A DNA stretch of 64,000 bases from Thalassospira sp. GTDB lineage: Bacteria > Pseudomonadota > Alphaproteobacteria > Rhodospirillales > Thalassospiraceae. Location: NCBI RefSeq assembly GCF_002709775.1, contig NZ_PAQR01000007.1, positions 17,986 through 81,985 of the forward strand, given 5' to 3'. The notes under the pieces were generated by a model. That model was given only the letters and a program-made list of their open reading frames with translations. It ran no database searches and was not told the DNA's origin. This document shows, piece by piece, positions 61,561-64,000 of the stretch (the first letter of the stretch is position 1; each line of letters starts with the position of its first letter). The position numbers and the translations under genes are program-made.

Positions 61561-62280
61561 ATGTTCAAGCTAATTCGTCAGGAAATTGACGCGATGATTG
61601 CCCGTGACCCTGCGGCGCGATCCCGTTGGGAAGTCGTGATCAGCTATCCGGCGTTTCATGCGATCATGGGCTATCGCGGGACACATTGGCTGTGGCAGCG
61701 CGGTTTCCGCCTGACAGCACGTTTCCTGTCGCAGATTTTGCGCTGGCTGACCGGGATTGAAATTCACCCGGGTGCCACGATCGGCAAACGCTTCTTTATT
61801 GATCATGGCATGGGTGTCGTGATCGGCGAAACCGCCGAGATCGGAGATGATGTGACCCTTTATCAAGGGGTTACCCTTGGCGGGACGTCGCCCAGTGTGA
61901 ATAGCGACGGCCAGCGCGGCCTGAAACGTCACCCGACCCTTGAGGACGGTGTGATTGTCGGGTCTGGCGCGCAAATCCTTGGCCCGTTCACCGTGCGCAA
62001 GAATGCCCGTGTTGGTGGCAATGCCGTTGTTCTGGGCGAAGTGCCCGAAGGGGCGACAGTGGTCGGTATCCCGGCCAAGATGGTTCGCCGTGAACAGGAT
62101 GACCGGTTCTGCGCGTACGGTACGCCGCTTGGCGATCTGCCAGATCCGGTGGCGCGTGCCCTTGAGGAACTCGGCCGTGAAGTTCAGACGCTGCGCGACA
62201 AGGTTGTTGCGCTTGAGGCCGAAAAGGCTGGCGAAGACAACACGCCCGAGAAACCGCGCATCGTCGCATCATCGGAATAG
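61561..62280 (+). CDS. cysE: Serine acetyltransferase
   Basis: A 239-residue hexapeptide-repeat enzyme making O-acetylserine from serine and acetyl-CoA, the precursor of cysteine. The left-handed beta-helix repeats run from GIEIHPGATIGKRFFIDHGMGVVIGETAEIGDD to NAVVLGEVPEGATVVG, and the catalytic His is in DHGMG. I chose ATG 61561 (MFKLIRQEIDAMIARDPAARSRWE), the usual short-type N-terminus; a GTG at 61513 is in frame. It is first in an operon with iscR and iscS, supplying cysteine for iron-sulfur assembly. Confidence 0.95.
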   Translation: MFKLIRQEIDAMIARDPAARSRWEVVISYPAFHAIMGYRGTHWLWQRGFRLTARFLSQILRWLTGIEIHPGATIGKRFFIDHGMGVVIGETAEIGDDVTLYQGVTLGGTSPSVNSDGQRGLKRHPTLEDGVIVGSGAQILGPFTVRKNARVGGNAVVLGEVPEGATVVGIPAKMVRREQDDRFCAYGTPLGDLPDPVARALEELGREVQTLRDKVVALEAEKAGEDNTPEKPRIVASSE

Positions 62281-62359
62281 AATTTGCGCATTCATCGCGC
62301 AATGTGAACGAAAAAGCCCGCTTGTGGGGTAACCCGAAAGCAAGGCAGGAGGACGCACC

Positions 62360-62842
62360 GTGAAGCTGAGTACCAAAGGCCGCTATGCCGTTATGGCGAT
62401 GGTCGATCTCGCTGAAAGCAGCAAGGACCGGCCGGTCGCACTTGCAGATATTGCGGACCGCCAGGAAATTTCACTTTCATATCTTGAACAGCTGTTTGGC
62501 AAATTGCGCAAGGGCGGTCTGGTCCGTTCAGTGCGCGGCCCGGGTGGTGGTTACCTGCTGGCCCGCAATGCCACGGAAACCCGTGTTGCCGATGTCATTC
62601 TGGCTGTTGATGAACCGATCCGTGCAACCCGTTGCAAGTCCGGATCCCCCAAGGGCTGCAAGGCCAATCGTGGCCGCTGTCAGACCCACGAACTCTGGGA
62701 AGAGCTTGGCAACCAGATTTACCTGTATCTGGCCTCTGTAAGCTTGGCCGATGTCGTGGATCGCAATGTTGCCGGCACGCTTCGGACTTTCCCGGGTAAA
62801 ACAACCCAAATTGAAGAGCCGTCACAGGTTGCGGCACAGTAA
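62360..62842 (+). CDS. iscR: Iron-sulfur cluster regulator IscR (Rrf2 family)
   Basis: A 160-residue winged-helix regulator. The DNA-binding part contains STKGRYAVMAMVDLA, ISLSYLEQLFGKLRKGGLV and VRGPGGGYLLAR, nearly as in E. coli IscR. Cluster ligands are Cys92, Cys100 and Cys107 with His110, the Cys3-His set for [2Fe-2S]. GTG start with AGGAGG upstream. It should bind the site at 61420-61444 and repress its own operon when clusters are plentiful. Confidence 0.95.
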   Translation: MKLSTKGRYAVMAMVDLAESSKDRPVALADIADRQEISLSYLEQLFGKLRKGGLVRSVRGPGGGYLLARNATETRVADVILAVDEPIRATRCKSGSPKGCKANRGRCQTHELWEELGNQIYLYLASVSLADVVDRNVAGTLRTFPGKTTQIEEPSQVAAQ

Positions 62843-62891
62843 ATGCTCCTCTATATCGAGGGCAGATGCGAATAAGGATGATTTTAAACTG

Positions 62892-64000
62892 ATGGCCGAC
62901 CAGGTTTATCTCGACTACAACGCCAGCGCGCCGCTTTGCGAGGAAGCAAAGCAGGCCATGCTCGCTGCGATGGATGTTGCAGGTAATCCGTCTTCGGTTC
63001 ATGCCAGTGGCCGTGCGGCCCGCAAGATCGTTGATCATGCACGTCGCACCATTGCCGATCTGGTGGGCGGCGATTCCGAACGGATCGTTTTCACCAGCGG
63101 CGGGACAGAGGCCAACAATCTGGCGCTGAACGGTTTGGAAGATGTCACCGTATTTACCAGTGCGATAGAACATCCGTCGGTCATCGAAGCCCGGTCCGAT
63201 GCCAAACGCATCCCGGTGGATGCCAATGGTGTGATTGATCTGGTAGCCCTTGAAGCGATGCTCAAAGACGCATCGGACGCGGGGCAGAAGGTTCTGGTGT
63301 CGGTCATGCTGGCCAATAACGAGACCGGCGTTATTCAGCCGGTTGCCAAGGTCGGTCTGCTGGCCCGTGAATATGGTGCCAAAGTCCATTGCGACGCCGT
63401 TCAGGCGCTGGGGCGTGTGCCGGTGGATATGGGCCGCTTGCTGGTTGATATGGTGTCGATCTCGGCCCATAAGATCGGCGGTCCGAAAGGCGTTGGTGCG
63501 CTGGCGATTGCGCCGGGTGTGATGCTGGTCCCTCAGATCCGGGGCGGTGGGCAGGAAAAATACCGTCGTGGTGGCACGGAAAACGTTATCGGGATCGCAG
63601 GTTTTGAGGCCGCGGCCAAACGTGCGGAAGCCAGCATGGCAAAAATGGTGGATGTCGCGAAATTGCGCGATCGCCTTGAAACGGAATTGGCATCAGAGGC
63701 GCCTGAGCTTCTGATCGCCGGTAAGGGAACGGAGCGACTGGTGAATACAAGTTGCCTGATCCTGCCAGGAATGCCCGGGGAAACCCAGGTGATGGCACTG
63801 GATCTGGCAGGTGTGGCCATCAGTTCGGGATCAGCCTGTTCATCAGGCAAGGTACGTGAAAGTCACGTACTCAAGGAGATGGGTGTTGACGAGCCGGGCT
63901 CGGCCATTCGGGTCAGTCTGGGGCTGGAAAGCACCAACGAAGATGTTGATACATTTGTCCGAGTTTGGAGCCGGATGAGGGGCAATGCAGCGCGTAAGAA
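62892..64000 (+). CDS. iscS: Cysteine desulfurase (IscS/NifS), partial at window end
   Basis: At least 369 residues, open to the window edge with no stop. A pyridoxal-phosphate enzyme that takes sulfur from cysteine for iron-sulfur cluster assembly. It starts ADQVYLDYNASAPL, with SGGTEANNLAL, the PLP lysine in SAHKIGGPKG (about 193) and the active-site Cys in SSGSACSSGK (about 316). It follows iscR by 49 bases and is the third gene of the operon; iscU and the other isc or suf genes would be expected downstream, outside the window. Confidence 0.95.
   Translation, partial: MADQVYLDYNASAPLCEEAKQAMLAAMDVAGNPSSVHASGRAARKIVDHARRTIADLVGGDSERIVFTSGGTEANNLALNGLEDVTVFTSAIEHPSVIEARSDAKRIPVDANGVIDLVALEAMLKDASDAGQKVLVSVMLANNETGVIQPVAKVGLLAREYGAKVHCDAVQALGRVPVDMGRLLVDMVSISAHKIGGPKGVGALAIAPGVMLVPQIRGGGQEKYRRGGTENVIGIAGFEAAAKRAEASMAKMVDVAKLRDRLETELASEAPELLIAGKGTERLVNTSCLILPGMPGETQVMALDLAGVAISSGSACSSGKVRESHVLKEMGVDEPGSAIRVSLGLESTNEDVDTFVRVWSRMRGNAARK

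Overview
The window reads as chromosomal core DNA of a free-living, motile, probably marine alphaproteobacterium of the Rhodospirillales. Thalassospira is my best guess, but that is an inference from protein style, gene order and an estimated GC content in the mid-50s per cent, not from a marker gene. Supporting signs are an RNase E whose S1 domain carries a long acidic/basic insert and which ends in a GWW tip, a fused ThiS-ThiG, a phasin with PhaR-type operator sequences, an RF2 with SPY in place of SPF, and DUF482 and DUF455 proteins. I see no rRNA, tRNA, CRISPR array, insertion sequence, phage gene or integration site.

Layout. 1-1123: end of a VWA-like protein overlapping a membrane J-domain protein. 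1237-4945: galU, ugd and a phosphomannomutase/phosphoglucomutase, a sugar-nucleotide set for surface polysaccharide. 5032-8947: a D,D-carboxypeptidase with a SPOR domain, an orphan lipoprotein, and a phasin behind a promoter overlapped by a perfect palindrome. 9251-12547: clpS, clpA and a conserved helical protein. 12548-13103: a non-coding stretch with a 13-bp-arm palindrome and a probable structured RNA ending in a terminator. 13104-15415: a secreted Cache-like protein with a chemoreceptor. 15494-21435: a FemAB-like protein, serA, a GNAT enzyme, aat and accBC. 22020-28656: thiSG, a ScsC/DsbA-like protein, a lipoprotein, a BepA-type protease divergent from a degenerate gamma-glutamyltransferase lipoprotein, and an aminotransferase. 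28731-39477: rne, amiC, mrcA, phoD and prfB with its programmed frameshift. 39732-46285: a small protein, a deaminase, a chemoreceptor, an Ada-AlkA fusion followed by ogt, and an alcohol dehydrogenase. 46426-55733: a DUF455 protein, a protein with a degenerate receiver domain, bcp, glnE and a YhdP/AsmA-like giant. 55810-61316: tyrS, a TetR/SDR/bicupin cluster, anmK and an alpha/beta hydrolase. 61420-64000: an IscR box and promoter driving cysE, iscR and iscS, the last cut by the window end.

Several transcription units carry visible control logic: the IscR box over the cysE-iscR-iscS promoter, one operator motif repeated upstream of both the TetR gene and its SDR neighbour, Pho-box repeats before phoD, CTGC-N3-GCAG-type sites before the phasin, and the RF2 frameshift. 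Most convergent gene pairs share one symmetric terminator. The least explained parts are the palindrome and structured RNA at 12603-12880, the Cache/chemoreceptor pair just after it, the catalytically degenerate gamma-glutamyltransferase, the 47390-48160 protein, and three orphan proteins at 6515, 12005 and 24000.
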